From Ianthella basta (taxonomy: Eukaryota > Porifera > Demospongiae > Verongiida > Ianthellidae), in NCBI GenBank assembly GCA_964019415.1, contig OZ025876.1, forward strand, positions 8,122,745 through 8,186,744: a stretch of DNA of 64,000 nt, written 5' to 3'. The notes below the pieces were generated by a model. It saw only the letters and a list, made by a program, of their open reading frames with translations. It did not search any database and was not told the origin of the DNA. Numbering within the stretch: position 1 is the first letter of the stretch; the number at the start of each line of letters is the position of its first letter. The translations under genes and the position numbers were made by a program. This document shows, piece by piece, positions 11,293-22,680 of this stretch.

Positions 11293-12032
11293 GGTCCAGT
11301 GCATCCCATAAGGGGTCCAGTGCAATTTATAGGGGGTCCAGTGCGCCCTATAGGAGGTCCAGTGCATCCTGTAGGGGGTCCAGTGCATCCCATAAGGGGT
11401 CCAGTGCCATCTATAGGGGGTCTAGTGCACCCATAGGAGGTCCAGTGCATCCTGTAGGGGGTCCAGTGCATCCTGTAGGGGGTCCAGTGCATCCCATTAG
11501 GGGTCCAGTGCTACCTATATGTGGTCCAGTGCGCCCTATAGGGCGTCTAGTGCATTTTGTAGGGGGTCCAGTGCATCTTGTAGGGGGTCCAGTGTCTCTT
11601 GTAGGGTCCAGTGCATCCTGTAGAGGGTCCAGTGCATCCTGTAAAGGGCCCAGTGCATTCCATAAGGGGTCCAGTGCAACCTATAGGTGTTCTAGTGCAT
11701 TCTATAGGGGGTCTGGTGCATCTTGTAGCGGGTCCAGTGCATTTTGCCGGGGGTCCAGTGCATCCTGTAGAGGGTCCAGTGCATCTTGTAGGGGGGTCCA
11801 GTCCATACCATAAGGGGTCTAGTGCAACATACAGGGGGTCTAGTGCGTCTTTTAAGGGGTCCAGTGCATCCTGTAGGGGGTCCAGTGCATCCTGTAGGGG
11901 GTCCAGTGCATCCTTTAGGGGGTCCAGTGCAACTTGTTAGTGGTCCAGTGCATTCTGTAGGTGATCCAGTGCATCCTGTAAGAGTCCAGAGCATCTTGTA
12001 GGGGATCCAGTGCATCCTGTAGGGATCTAGTG
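11293..12032 (+). repeat. 21-bp satellite, block B2 (about 35 units)
   Basis: Resumption of the 21-bp satellite after the insertion, starting with the second copy of the 47-bp repeat (11293-11339). It includes a unit with a six-G run near 11790 and decays at the right edge into CAGTGCATCCTGTAGGGATC, followed by non-repetitive sequence. Confidence 0.95.
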
Positions 12033-13299
12033 ATACTTAACCCACATGCGAGTCCTGGAACCCTCTAGGAACCCATGGACTTGGGAGATGAGTCTTGACT
12101 TACATATTGATTTTGCACATTGTTTGATTGTTTGGTATTATTTGTGTATATTTTAAATAAATGTTAATTATTTAACCAAATTTTTGTATTTTATTTCTTT
12201 ACTAACTTCTTCCGTTAAGGTGTCATTATTTTAATCCAATGATAATTATATTTAATTTTTATTATTATATTGTAAATTTAGTTTTGCATAATATTCTGAT
12301 TAAAAATGTTTTTCCTGAGTAAAATAATTTTGATGCATTAGAAAAATTTTTTGTGTCTTGATTTTTAAGTGTATAAATTTGTATTTAGAAAAGTTGAAAT
12401 GTAAAAGTATTCTAGTGTAGCATAAGATGGTTTGGTGTATTGATACATTTTTGTAAATAGAACAGTTTTGAATTTTGTCCGTCATTAATTTCATATAAAT
12501 CTCTGATAAAATAGTGGATAAAATAAGAAATATTATAGAGAATGAAAAAAACTATTGTTATATTTAAACTAATTACAATATTGAATTGAAATAGAAATAG
12601 TTAATGAAGACGTATTTGGTGTAAACCACGTCTTGGTGTGAAAATCTAGTAGTGTAAATTCAAAAGTTTTAGGTCTTTCAAAAGTATATAGTGCATAATA
12701 AATTTTGGTGTGTAAACTTTTGGATTAAAAATATTATTTTTATAAAAAGCTTTAGATGTGACATAACGTTTTTAGTGATTTTGAAAAGGTTTGGTATCTG
12801 AAAAATGTTAAGGGCAAAAATTGATGTATGAAATAATGATTTCACTGTATGAAAAGGCTTGATGCAACAGAATATTTCGATGAACTAAAAACTTATTTAG
12901 TGTAAAAATTGTTTGAAGAAATTAATGCAAATATTTTTGAAACATCAAATGATTTCTGTCGTGTAAGAAGCAGTTATGGTGTATTAAGAGCATTCTAGAG
13001 CAAAAATATACATTTTTGTGTACAATTTTATGTGTAAAAATTGTGTGTATAAACGATTTTAGGGTATGAAAAGTTAGGTTTAGAAAAGGGGAAAAGGATG
13101 GGATCACATCCTGCTTGCATGTGCTTGTAGGTTATGGCAGTTATTGTTTACATAAGGCAAATCATAACATAAAGGTGTAAATTCCTCTGTTACCATGGCT
13201 ACTTGCGCAATGTCATGTGATATGTGCATGATCTGCGATTATTTTAGAAAAGAAATGTTATGCTGAATCCAAGTCATTCATACTTTCCCATGATGCTCA
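12033..13299. other. AT-rich non-coding region with decayed short repeats
   Basis: No gene is supported. From about 12300 to 13080 the plus strand shows imperfect recurrence of TTTTGGTGTA-like and GTGTAAAAATT-like words at irregular 20-40 bp spacing, suggesting a heavily decayed tandem repeat. 13100-13299 is more complex in composition but holds no recognisable motif. Confidence 0.5.
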
Positions 13300-13320
13300 G
13301 TGTGTGTGTGTGTGTGTGTG
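13300..13320. repeat. (TG)n microsatellite
   Basis: About ten uninterrupted GT steps followed by GGCTGCTGAACACACC. Confidence 0.95.
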
Positions 13321-13857
13321 GCTGCTGAACACACCTCAAAGCCTAAGTGTATGTACATGTATACAATACTTTTAAAAGATTAAAACTTTGAAAATAGGAA
13401 AACATGTTTATAGATACAAAATCATAAAGAAGTAAAAAATTTGAAAAACATTTTTGAGCATACAAAAAATTTTGAACATAAAACTATTGGACATGTAAAA
13501 ATTTTCAGATATATTTAGAGGTAGAACATGTTTGTATATGCACATGCACAAATTAAAAATTTGGATGAAAAAATTTGGCAAGACAAAATATTCTTAAAGA
13601 TGCAAAAATTAGAGATAGAAGAACATGTTTGAAGATATAAAAATTGAAAACTAAAAATTTTTATAAATACAAAAAATTGAAGATAAAACATTTCTAGCAT
13701 AACAAAAAATGTACAAGTTAAGCAATTTAGAGAAAAAAAATTGTAAATACACAATAGAAATGCTCAAACATTTTGGGAATACAAAAAATTGGACCTACAA
13801 AGAATTAGGCATGTTAAAAGTTTTTAGAGACAAAATTAAAAGTAGAAGAACATGTTT
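13321..13857 (+). repeat. A-rich degenerate repeat family
   Basis: Sequence rich in the recurring word GAAGAACATGTTTGAAGATA and near variants (about 13398, 13525, 13619, 13846), embedded in ACAAAAAATTGGACATGC-like stretches. This is an old tandem or dispersed family, the same family as the copies at 11.0, 14.9 and 17.3 kb. No coding content. Confidence 0.55.
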
Positions 13858-14840
13858 GAAAATGCAAAAAATGCAAAAATCTAAAAGTAAAATGTTTTGT
13901 AAATGCAAAAAGAACACATTAAAGAAGCAAAATTTAGAGACAGTAAAACATATTTAAAGATATAATAAATTTGGAAAAGTTAAACATTTAACAAAAATGT
14001 TTTTGAGAATATAATGAATTTAGAAGACAAAAACATATTTGAAAAATGTAGGCGTAGGAAATATTTTAAATACAAATAAGAGATACACATATTTTAGAAA
14101 TACCAAAAATTTTGGACGTACAAAAAATAGACATGCTAGAAGTTTTCAAAGATACAAAATTATGGTAGAAGAATATGTTTGGAGATATAAAATATTTTAG
14201 AAATATTCCTTCAAATACTCGTTTATTAATTAATATTTTCTGCCATCAATCTAATTATGAACATTGGATCAATTATGTATTCCAACAATGTATCATTATT
14301 TCACACATTATGGCAAAATTAATAATTTGATTCATACATAAGAAACTAAATAATAAAATTACAACTTTTTGGGCATACAAAAAATTTACCTTAAAATAAT
14401 TCTGGCACATCAGAAAATTTAAAAATTGACTGAGTTTGCATTGCATTCTAAATAAGTTGATGGTGAGAGTACATACCTTAAATTAATGTTTACAAGTGTG
14501 TTGTATAGAATCTTTTACAATAACACAAGTGAATATTACATCATGTTGATCAATATAGGTATATACTGGCACACGCATGTGCGTGTGCATCGTGCGAGGT
14601 AAACAGTCAATAATATGAGAAGTCATAGACATTGTCATTGTCAGTTCTCATGCACGTCCCCATCACGGCAGCTGTATTCTCCCTTTGCACAACTACAGCA
14701 ACTCTCTGTTGCAGGTAGAAATGTGACTGGGGCAGAACATATTGACTAGGAAGAAAAAATTCATATTCGACTTACTTAACCATACTCGAACATGGAAATA
14801 CAAAAAATGGACCTAAAAATTGACATGCTAAAATTAGACA
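13858..14840 (+). repeat. ~1 kb direct duplication, copy 1
   Basis: Aligns with 15451-16460 over its length with moderate divergence. Shared landmarks in the same order are AAAATGTTTTGT, the TTAATTAATATTTTCTGCC block, GCACACGCATGTGCGTGTGC-like palindromic sequence (14571-14590), GCACGTCCCCATCACGGCAG, and CTCGAACATGGAAATAC near the end. Neither copy has a sustained shared open frame, so it is not a coding duplication. Confidence 0.85.
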
Positions 14841-14887
14841 TTAACTTAAATAACATTAACCCTAACATTAAAAATTAAGTTAAATGA

Positions 14888-15190
14888 CAAAAATTTGGGA
14901 ATACAAAAAGTATCTGAAGACGCACAAAATTAAAAGATAGAAGAACATGTTTTAAGATATAAAATAATAAAAAATTAAAAATTTTGTGGGCATTTAAAAT
15001 AATTGGTCAGAAAATGTAAAAGTTAATTAGGAAAGAAGAAATTGAAAATACCAAAATAGATACGCAAACAATATGGAAATACAAAAATAAGACCTACATA
15101 TAAATTGGACACGCAAAAATAAGACAAAATATTATTTACCGATACAAAAATGTAGAGGCAGAAGAACATGTTTGTAAATACAAAACTTTG
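14888..15190 (+). repeat. A-rich family copy closest to the 11.0-kb insertion
   Basis: Starts ACAAAAATTTGGGAATAC; the first ~235 bp are nearly identical to 11043-11292, then it continues with ATGTAGAGGCAGAAGAACAT, which the inserted copy lacks. It lies between the two arms of the ~1 kb direct duplication, so it is the likelier source of the copy inside the satellite. Confidence 0.8.
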
Positions 15191-15450
15191 TAAACTAAAC
15201 TTGAAAAACAAAAATTAAAAGATACAAAAATATTAAATATGCAAAAAATAAATATAGAAAAACATATTTGAAGGTATAAAATATTAAAAAATTCAATAGT
15301 TTTTGGGCATTCAATGAAATGGGGTCAAAAATGGGGTCAAAAATGTAAAAGGGTTAGGGTAACCCTTAACTAGAAAAAATAGTAAGTACCAGAAAATACT
15401 TAAAACATTTGAAAAATTCAAAAAATATGGACATACTAAAAATTTGTTCG
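15191..15450. other. AT-rich spacer with a palindromic TTAGGG-like motif
   Basis: AT-rich sequence between repeats. It includes GGGTTAGGGTAACCCTTAAC near 15352, a small inverted repeat with telomere-like letters, and two tandem ATGGGGTCAAAA words at 15318-15341. No gene. Confidence 0.5.
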
Positions 15451-16460
15451 AAAATGCAAAAAATGAAAAATCTAAACAATAAAATGTTTTGTGAATACAA
15501 AAAGAACGCATTAAAGATGCAAAATTTAGAGACAGTAAAACATATTTAAAGATATAATAAATTTGAAAAGTAAAAATTTAACAAAAATGTTTTTGAGAAT
15601 ATAATGAAATTAGAAGACAAAAACATATTTAGAATATCAAGAAGTTCTAAAGATACAAAAAAATTAGGCGTAGGAAATGTTTTAAGTACAAATAAGAGAT
15701 ACACATATATTTTAGAAATACAAAAAAATTTAGACATACAAAAAATGGACATGCTAGAAGTTTTCAAAGATACAAAATTAAGGTAGAAGAATATGTTTGG
15801 AGATTTAAAATATATAAGAAACATTCATTCAAACACTAGTTCATTAATTAATATTTTCTGCCATCATTCTAAGTATGATCATTGGATCAATTATTTATCC
15901 CAATAATATATCATTATTTAACACATTATGGCAAAATTAATAATTTGATTCATACATAAGAAGCTAAAAAATAAAAATTAAACTTTTTGGGCATACAAAA
16001 AATTTTACCTTAAAATAATTTTGGCATATTGAAAAATTTAAAAGCTGACTGAGTTTGCATTGCATTCTATATAAGTTGATGGTGAGAGTACATACCTTAA
16101 ATAAATGTTTACAAGTGTGTTGTTGAGAATTTTTTACAATAACAGAAGTGAATATTACATCATGTTGATCAATATAAATATATACTGGCACACGCATGTG
16201 CGTGTGCATCATGCAAGGAAAATAGTCAGTAATATGAGAAGTCATAGACATTGTCATTGTCGGTTCTCATGCACGTCCCCATCACGGCAGCTGTGCTCCC
16301 CCTTTGCATGGCTACAGCAACTCTTTGTTGCAGGTAGAAATGTGACTGGGGCAGAACATGTTGACTAAAGAGGAAAAATTGAAAATGCCAAAAAGCTTAC
16401 TCGAACATGGAAATACATAAAAATTAGACCTAAAAAATTGAGATGCAAAAATTAGAGACA
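15451..16460 (+). repeat. ~1 kb direct duplication, copy 2
   Basis: Second copy of 13858-14840, offset about 1.6 kb. It retains the same order of landmarks, including the GTGCGTGTGC palindromic region (16191-16210) and the GCACGTCCCCATCACGGCAG block. Indels and substitutions between the copies suggest an old duplication. Confidence 0.85.
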
Positions 16461-16494
16461 TTTTCTTACAGATACAAAATTTTGAAGTAGAATA

Positions 16495-17060
16495 AATTGT
16501 GACCTTATTTTAACTTAATCTATGTGAAGAACTAAACCTCATTTTAGGCCACTTCCTGTATTTTTGGGCCATTTTTTAATTTGAGGCCATCTGACAAAAT
16601 GTGGTCTTATTTAACCTCATCCATGTGAAGAACTAGACCTTATTTTGGGCCACCATTTTTATTTTTGGGTCACTTAACAATATGTAATCACATTTTAACT
16701 TCATCCATGTGATGAACTAGACCTCATTATTGGCCACCATCTTTATTTTTGGGCCACTTGGCAAAATTTAATCGCATTTTATCCTCATCAATGTGAAGAA
16801 CCAAATCTCATTTTAGCCCACTGTCTGCATTTTTAGGCCATCTTTCAATAATTTGCCTCATTTTGCTACTTATTATGAGCCCCTGACAAAATTTTACTTT
16901 ATTTAAACTTAATCTTTGTGAAAAAACAAACCTCATTTTAGGCCACTTCCTGCATTTTTTGGCCACCTGGCAAAAATGCCTCATTTTTAGCCATTTTTTT
17001 AGGCTACCTGACAAAATGTATTCTTATCTTTAAGTTTCACACGTTTTTAGTTAGTTTTTG
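16495..17060 (+). repeat. degenerate ~80-125-bp tandem repeat, left arm of an inverted structure
   Basis: Recurring module CCTCATTTTAGGCCACTTCC, then TGCATTTTTGGGCCACCTGG, then CAAAATTTAATC, then CATCCATGTGAAGAAC. About five decayed copies start near 16533, 16635, 16724, 16805 and 16930. The reverse complement of the same module fills 17596-18262. Confidence 0.7.
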
Positions 17061-17269
17061 CATGTTCTTAGGGTTAAAAAAGGGTTAACCACAATTTTTT
17101 TGTATGTCCAAATGTTTGAGTACTTTCTGGTACTTACAATTTTTTCTATCTAAGGGTTGCCCTAACTCTTACATTTTTGTCCTTTAAACATGATTTTCTA
17201 TATCTAATTTTTTGCATATTTAATTATTTTCTATTTTCTAATTTTCTTCTTTAAGTTCATTCATTCCAA

Positions 17270-17595
17270 AATTTTGTATTTACAAACATGTTCTTCTGCC
17301 TCTACATTTTTGTATCAATAAAAAATTTTATTTAATTTTTGCATGTCCAATTTGCTTTGTAGGTCCAATTTTTTTGTTTTTCCATATTGTTTGCTTATCT
17401 CTTCTGGTATTTTTCAATTTTCTATTTCCTAGTTAACTTATACATTTTCTGACCAAATTTTTTGAATGCCCACAAAATTTTTAATTTTATATTTTTTGTT
17501 TTTTAATATTTAATATCTTCAAACATGTTCTTTTATTTTTAAATTTTGTGTGTCTTTAAATACTTTTTGTATTTCTAAATTTTTGTTATTTTTTG
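17270..17595 (-). repeat. A-rich family, inverted copy
   Basis: Read on the minus strand it follows the 14888-15190 copy: TTTAGAAATACAAAAAGTAT, AAAGAACATGTTTGAAGATA, TTTTGTGGGCATTC, AAGCAAACAATATGGAAA and GAGGCAGAAGAACATG occur in the same order with scattered differences. It is the oldest-looking of the three copies and sits at the centre of the inverted structure. Confidence 0.75.
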
Positions 17596-18262
17596 AACAA
17601 TTTTGTTAGGGGCCCAAAATAAGTTGTAAAATGTGGTAAATGTTTAAAATATGGCCTAAAAATGCAGAAAGTGGCCTAAAATGAGATCTAGATTTTCTCA
17701 TAGATGAGGTTAAAATGAGAGTACATTTTGCCAGGTGCCCCAAAAATGTAGGAACTGGCCTAAAATAAGGTTTGGTTCTTCACATAGATTAGGTTAAAAT
17801 GAAATCAAATTTTGTAAGGGGCCAAAAATAAGTAATTAAAAATAAAGAGAATGTTTGCACATTGGCCCAAAAATGCAGGATGTCGCTCAAAATATAGTTC
17901 GGTTATTTACATGGAGAGGTTAAAATGAGATTAAATTGTGTGAAGTGGCCAAAAAATGAAAAAGGCTAAAAAATGAGGCAACATTTTGCCAGGTGGCCCC
18001 AAAATGCAGAAAGTGGCCTAAAACAAATTTGGTTTTAAACATTGATGAGGTTAAAATGTGGTCAAATTTTGTCAAGTGGCCCAAAAATGCAGGAGGTGGC
18101 CCAAAATGAAGTTTAGGTCTTCATATGAATGAAGTAAAATGAGGTTAAATTTTGCCAGGTTGCTTAAAAATAAAAAATGGCTCTGCCAGGTGGCACAATA
18201 AAGCGGGAATTGGCCTAAAATGAGGTTTAGTTCTTCACATTGATGAGGTAAAAACCACAAAA
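17596..18262 (-). repeat. degenerate ~80-125-bp tandem repeat, right arm of an inverted structure
   Basis: Reverse-orientation modules of the family at 16495-17060: GTGGCCTAAAATGAG, GGTTCTTCACATAGAT, GAGGTTAAAATGAG, TTTTGCCAGGTGGCC and so on, about six decayed copies. Together with the left arm and the inverted A-rich copy it forms a palindrome-like unit of about 1.8 kb. Confidence 0.7.
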
Positions 18263-19391
18263 ATTATTTTGCAGCATTAAAGACCACTATTGCCAAAAAT
18301 GCTAACCCCAAAGAAGAATCTATTGTTGTGGCTAAAGCAAAATCTTTGGGTCACCATTGAAAACATTGCGTCCAGACACTGCAGTAATGGGCCAATGAGC
18401 AAACTTGTTGCACCCATGTGCAGCACTGATTTCAAGGATCCCATACATTGGCAGTGTGTGGTCATGTGCATTTCAAAATTAAAGTCTAGGGAATATACAT
18501 TTCTAAGGTACAACAATGAAAAAGAATTAATGTGGCAGGTGCTAAAGATCTGGTTGTGTTCCTATATGTACATGCTTGTGTACGTACATATGTATAATAA
18601 TTCTTAAACATAAGTAGAAGAAAAAATACAAAGTTATAAGAACAAAACTTGATTGAAAAAAATTAGATATACTAATAACATTTTAAGAAAAAATGTAGAG
18701 ACAAAGCATGTTTGGAGATATAAAAAATTTGACCAACTAAATAATTAATTTTTTGGGAATGCAAAAAATTTGGTAACATAACCATTTCTGGTATATTAAA
18801 AATGTAAAAGAAAAGTAATTCAGATGAAGAAAAATTTAAAAATACAAAAATGATACTCATACATTTTGGGAATACAAAAAATTGAACATAAAAAAATTGG
18901 CCATGCAAAAATCATTAAAAATGCAAAATTTTAGAGGTAGAAATACATTAAAGATACATAAATTATTAAAAAAATTGAAAATGCAGAAAGAATACATTAA
19001 AGATGCAAACATTTAGAGACAAAAAGCGTATAAAAATTTGGGAAACTAAAAATTTAACAAATGTTATTGAGAATACAATAAATTTTGGTGATGAGAAGAA
19101 ATATTTTTGCAGCATCAAAAAATTTTAAAGATACAAAAGAATTTAGATGTATGAAATGTTTTAAATACAAAAAAGAGAAACAAAAACTTTGCAAATATAA
19201 AAAAATTAAACATACAAAAATTGGGCATGTTAAAAGATTTTAAAAATACAATACTTTAATTTCTCTAGCTAAATCCACTGCAAACACTAAATGTAACTTC
19301 TCTCCCTACCCCAAATAGTTGTGCACCTTATAACTCTTCCCAGGAGCATCTGATCGTAAGCACTCACATGGAAAAGTTAGATCATTTTCTT
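18263..19391. other. AT-rich region, no supported gene
   Basis: 18290-18607 has a 105-codon open frame with no recognisable domain and ordinary-looking, moderately complex sequence; it could be a decayed fragment or chance. From 18640 to 19250 the A-rich family words (AAGCATGTTTGGAGATATAA, GGGAATACAAAAAATT) return. 19260-19390 is short unique sequence leading to the telomere-like tract. Confidence 0.5.
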
Positions 19392-19412
19392 GGGTTAGGG
19401 TTAGGGTTAGGG
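19392..19412 (+). repeat. short interstitial telomere-like tract, (TTAGGG)3
   Basis: GGG followed by three exact TTAGGG units. TTAGGG is the ancestral metazoan telomere repeat. It lies at the border between the AT-rich DNA and the large 35-bp satellite. Confidence 0.8.
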
Positions 19413-19681
19413 CCATCGTTAGTGGCCCATTTCGGGCCACCGGAGGCCGTTTTGGGCCACCGTTTTGTCAAAATGGGCCACCCCGCCGCAATTTTGGGCC
19501 ACTGGGCGGATTTCCGGGCCACCCTAGCCAATTTTGGGCCACTTTGGCCCATTTCAAAATGTGCCACTTTTGAGATTTCGGGCCACCAAAATGTGCCACT
19601 TTCTATTTTGTGGGCCATCTTTCATTCCACTTTTTGGCCACTCTTCCCGGCAAAATGGGAAATCACTGGGGATAATCAGGG
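19413..19681 (+). repeat. degenerate GGGCCAC-rich repeat
   Basis: About nine decayed copies of a 25-30-bp module around TTTTGGGCCACTNTGG with AAAATGGGCCAC or AAAATGTGCCAC variants, GC-richer than its neighbours. The GGCCAC/CAAAAT vocabulary resembles the module at 16.5-18.3 kb, so the two may be related. A 110-codon open frame across it is repeat-derived. Confidence 0.55.
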
Positions 19682-22680
19682 CCTGTCATATCTTGCCTAA
19701 TCTTGCTTAATCTTACATTGTCATATCTTGCCAAATCTTGCCTAATTTTACCTTGTCATATCTTGCCAAATCTTACCTTGTCATATCTTGCCAGATCTTG
19801 CCTAATCTTACCTTGTCATATCTTGCCTAATCTTGCTTAATCCTACCTTGTCATATCTTGCCTAATCTTGCTTAATCTTACCTGTCATATCTTGCCAAAT
19901 CTTACCTTGTCATATCTTGCCAAATCTTGCTTAATCTTACCTTGTCATATCTTGCCAAATCTTCTTTAATCTTACCTCGTCAAATCTTGCCGAATCTTGC
20001 TTAATCTTACCTTCTCATATCTTGCCAAATCTGGCCAAATCTTACCTTGTCATATCTTGCCTAATCTTGCCTAATCTTACATTGTCATATTTTGCCTAAT
20101 CTTGCCTAATTTTACCTTGTCATATGTTGCCAAATCTTGCCATATCTTACCATGTTATATCTTGCCTAATCTTGCCATATCTTACCTTGTCATATCTTGC
20201 CTAATCTTGCTTAATCCTACTTTGTCATACCTTGCCAAATCTTGCTTAATCTTACCTCGTCATATCTTGCCAAATCTTGCTTAATCTTACCTTGTCATAT
20301 CTTGCCAAATCTTGCCTAATTTTACCTTGTCATATCTTGCCAAATCTTGCCTAATCTTACCTTGTCATATCTTGCCAAATCTTGCCTAATTTCACCTTGT
20401 CATATCTTGCCAAATCTTGCCTAATCTTACCTTCATATTTAGCATAATCTTGCCTAATCTTAGATTGTCATATCTTGCCTAATCTTGCCTAATTTCACCT
20501 TGTCATATCTTGCCAAATCTTGCCAAATCTTACTTTGTCATATCTTGCCAGATCTTGCCTAATCTTACCTTGTCATATCTTGCCTAATCTTGCTTAATCC
20601 TGCCTTGTCATATCATGCCTAATCTTGCTTAATCTTACCTGTCATATCTTGCCAAATCTTACCTTGTCATATCTTGCCTAATCTTGCTTAATCTTACCTT
20701 GTCATATCTTGCCACATCTTCTTTAATCTTACCTCGTAATATCTTGCCAAATCTTGCTTAATCTTACCTCGTCATATCTTGCCAAATCTTGCTTAATTTT
20801 ACCTTGTCATATCTTGCCAAATCTTACCTTGTCTTATCTTGCCTAATCTTGCCTAATCATACATTGTCATATCTTGCCTAATCTTGCCTAATTTTATCTT
20901 GTCATATCTTGCCAAATCTTGCCAAATCCTACCATGTTATATCTTGCCAGATCTTGCCCAATCTTACCTTGTCATATCTTGCCTAATCTTTCTCAAACTT
21001 ACCTTGTCATATCTTGCCAAATCTTGCTTATTCTTACCTCGTCATATCTTGCCAAATCTTGCCAAATCTTACCTTGTCTTATCTTGCCTAATCTTGCTTA
21101 ATCTTACATTGTCATATCTTGCCTAATCTTGCCTAATTTTACCGTCATATCTTACCAAATCTTGCCAAATCTTACCTTGTTATATCTTGTCAGATCTTGC
21201 CTAATCTTACCTTGTCATATCTTGCCTAATCTTGCTTAATCTTACCTTGTCATATCATGCCAGATCTTGCCTAATCTTGCCTTGTCATATCTTGCCTAAT
21301 CTTGCTTAATCCTACCTTGTCATATCTTGCCTAATCTTGCTTAATCTTACCTGTCATATCTTGCCAAATCTTACCTTGTCATATCTTGCCAAATCTTGCC
21401 TAATTTTACCTTGTCATATCTTGCCAAATCTTGCCAAATCTTACCTTGTCTTATCTTGATAATCTTGCTTAATCTTACATTGTCATATCTTGCCTAATCT
21501 TGCCTAATTTTACCGTCATACCTTACAAAATCTTGCCAAATCTTACCTTGTTATATCTTGCCAGATCTTGCCTAATCTTACCTTGTCATATCTTGCCTAA
21601 TCTTGCTTAATCTTACCTTGTCATATCATGCCAGATCTTGCCTAATCTTGCCTTGTCACATCTTGCCTAATCTTGCTTAATTCTACCTTGTCATATCTTG
21701 CCTAATCTTGCTTAATCTTACCTGTCATATCTTGCCAAATCTTACCTTGTCATATCTTGCCTAATCTTGCTTAATCTTACCTTGTCATATCTTGCCAAAT
21801 CTTCTTTAATCTTACCTCGTCATATATTACCAAATCTTGCTTAATCTTACCTTGTCATATATTGTCAAATCTTGCCTAATTTTACCTTGTCATATCTTGC
21901 CAAATCTTGCCAAATCGTACCTTGTCATATCTTGCCTAATCTTGCCTAATCTTACATTGTCATATCTTGCCTAATCTTGCCTAATATTATCTTGTCATAT
22001 CTTCCCAAATCTTGCCTAATCTTACCTTGTCACATTTTGCCTAATCTTGCCTAATCTTACATTGTCATATCTTGCCTAGTCTTGCCTAATTTTACCTTTT
22101 CATATCTTGTAAAATCTTGCTTAATCTTACTTTGTCATATCTTGCCAGATCTTGCCTAATCTTACCTTGTAATATTTTGCCTAATCTTGCTTAATCCTAC
22201 CTTGTCATATCTTGCCTAATCTTGCTTAATCTTACCTGTCATATCTTGCCAAATCTTACATTGTCATATCTTGCCTAATCTTGCTTAATCTTACCTTGTC
22301 ATATCTTGCCAAATCTTCTTTAATCTTACTTCGTCATATCTTGCCAAATCTTGCTTAATCTTAACTTGTCATATCTTGCCAAATCTTGCCTAATTTTACA
22401 TTTTCATATCTTGCCAAATTTTGCCAAATCTTACCTTGTCATATCTTGCCTTATCTTGCCTAATCATACATTGTCATATCTTGCCCAATATTGCTTAATT
22501 TAACCTTGTCATATCTTGCCAAATCTTGCCAAATCTTACCATGTTATATCTTGCCAGATCTAGCCTAATCTTACCTCGTCATATCTTGCCTAATCTTGCT
22601 TATTCTTACCTCGTCATATCTTGCCAAATCTTGCTTAATCTTACCTTGTCATGTCTTGCCAAATCTTGCCTAATCTTACC

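Noticed and set aside
1156-12015. Proline/glycine-rich (PVHPVGG) and MHWTPYR-type repeat proteins on both strands of the 21-bp array
   Set aside because: A 21-bp unit keeps most frames open in any copy; frames shift freely at 1-bp indels and no frame is favoured.
16105-16368. 87-codon open frame in copy 2 of the ~1 kb duplication
   Set aside because: The corresponding region of copy 1 is closed by stops in this frame, so coding constraint is not supported.
18290-18607. 105-codon open frame
   Set aside because: No recognisable domain, AT-rich surroundings, no splice or promoter support.
19368-19700. 110-codon frame with GLGLGLG and repeated HFGP-like words
   Set aside because: Translation of the telomere-like tract and the GGGCCAC repeat.
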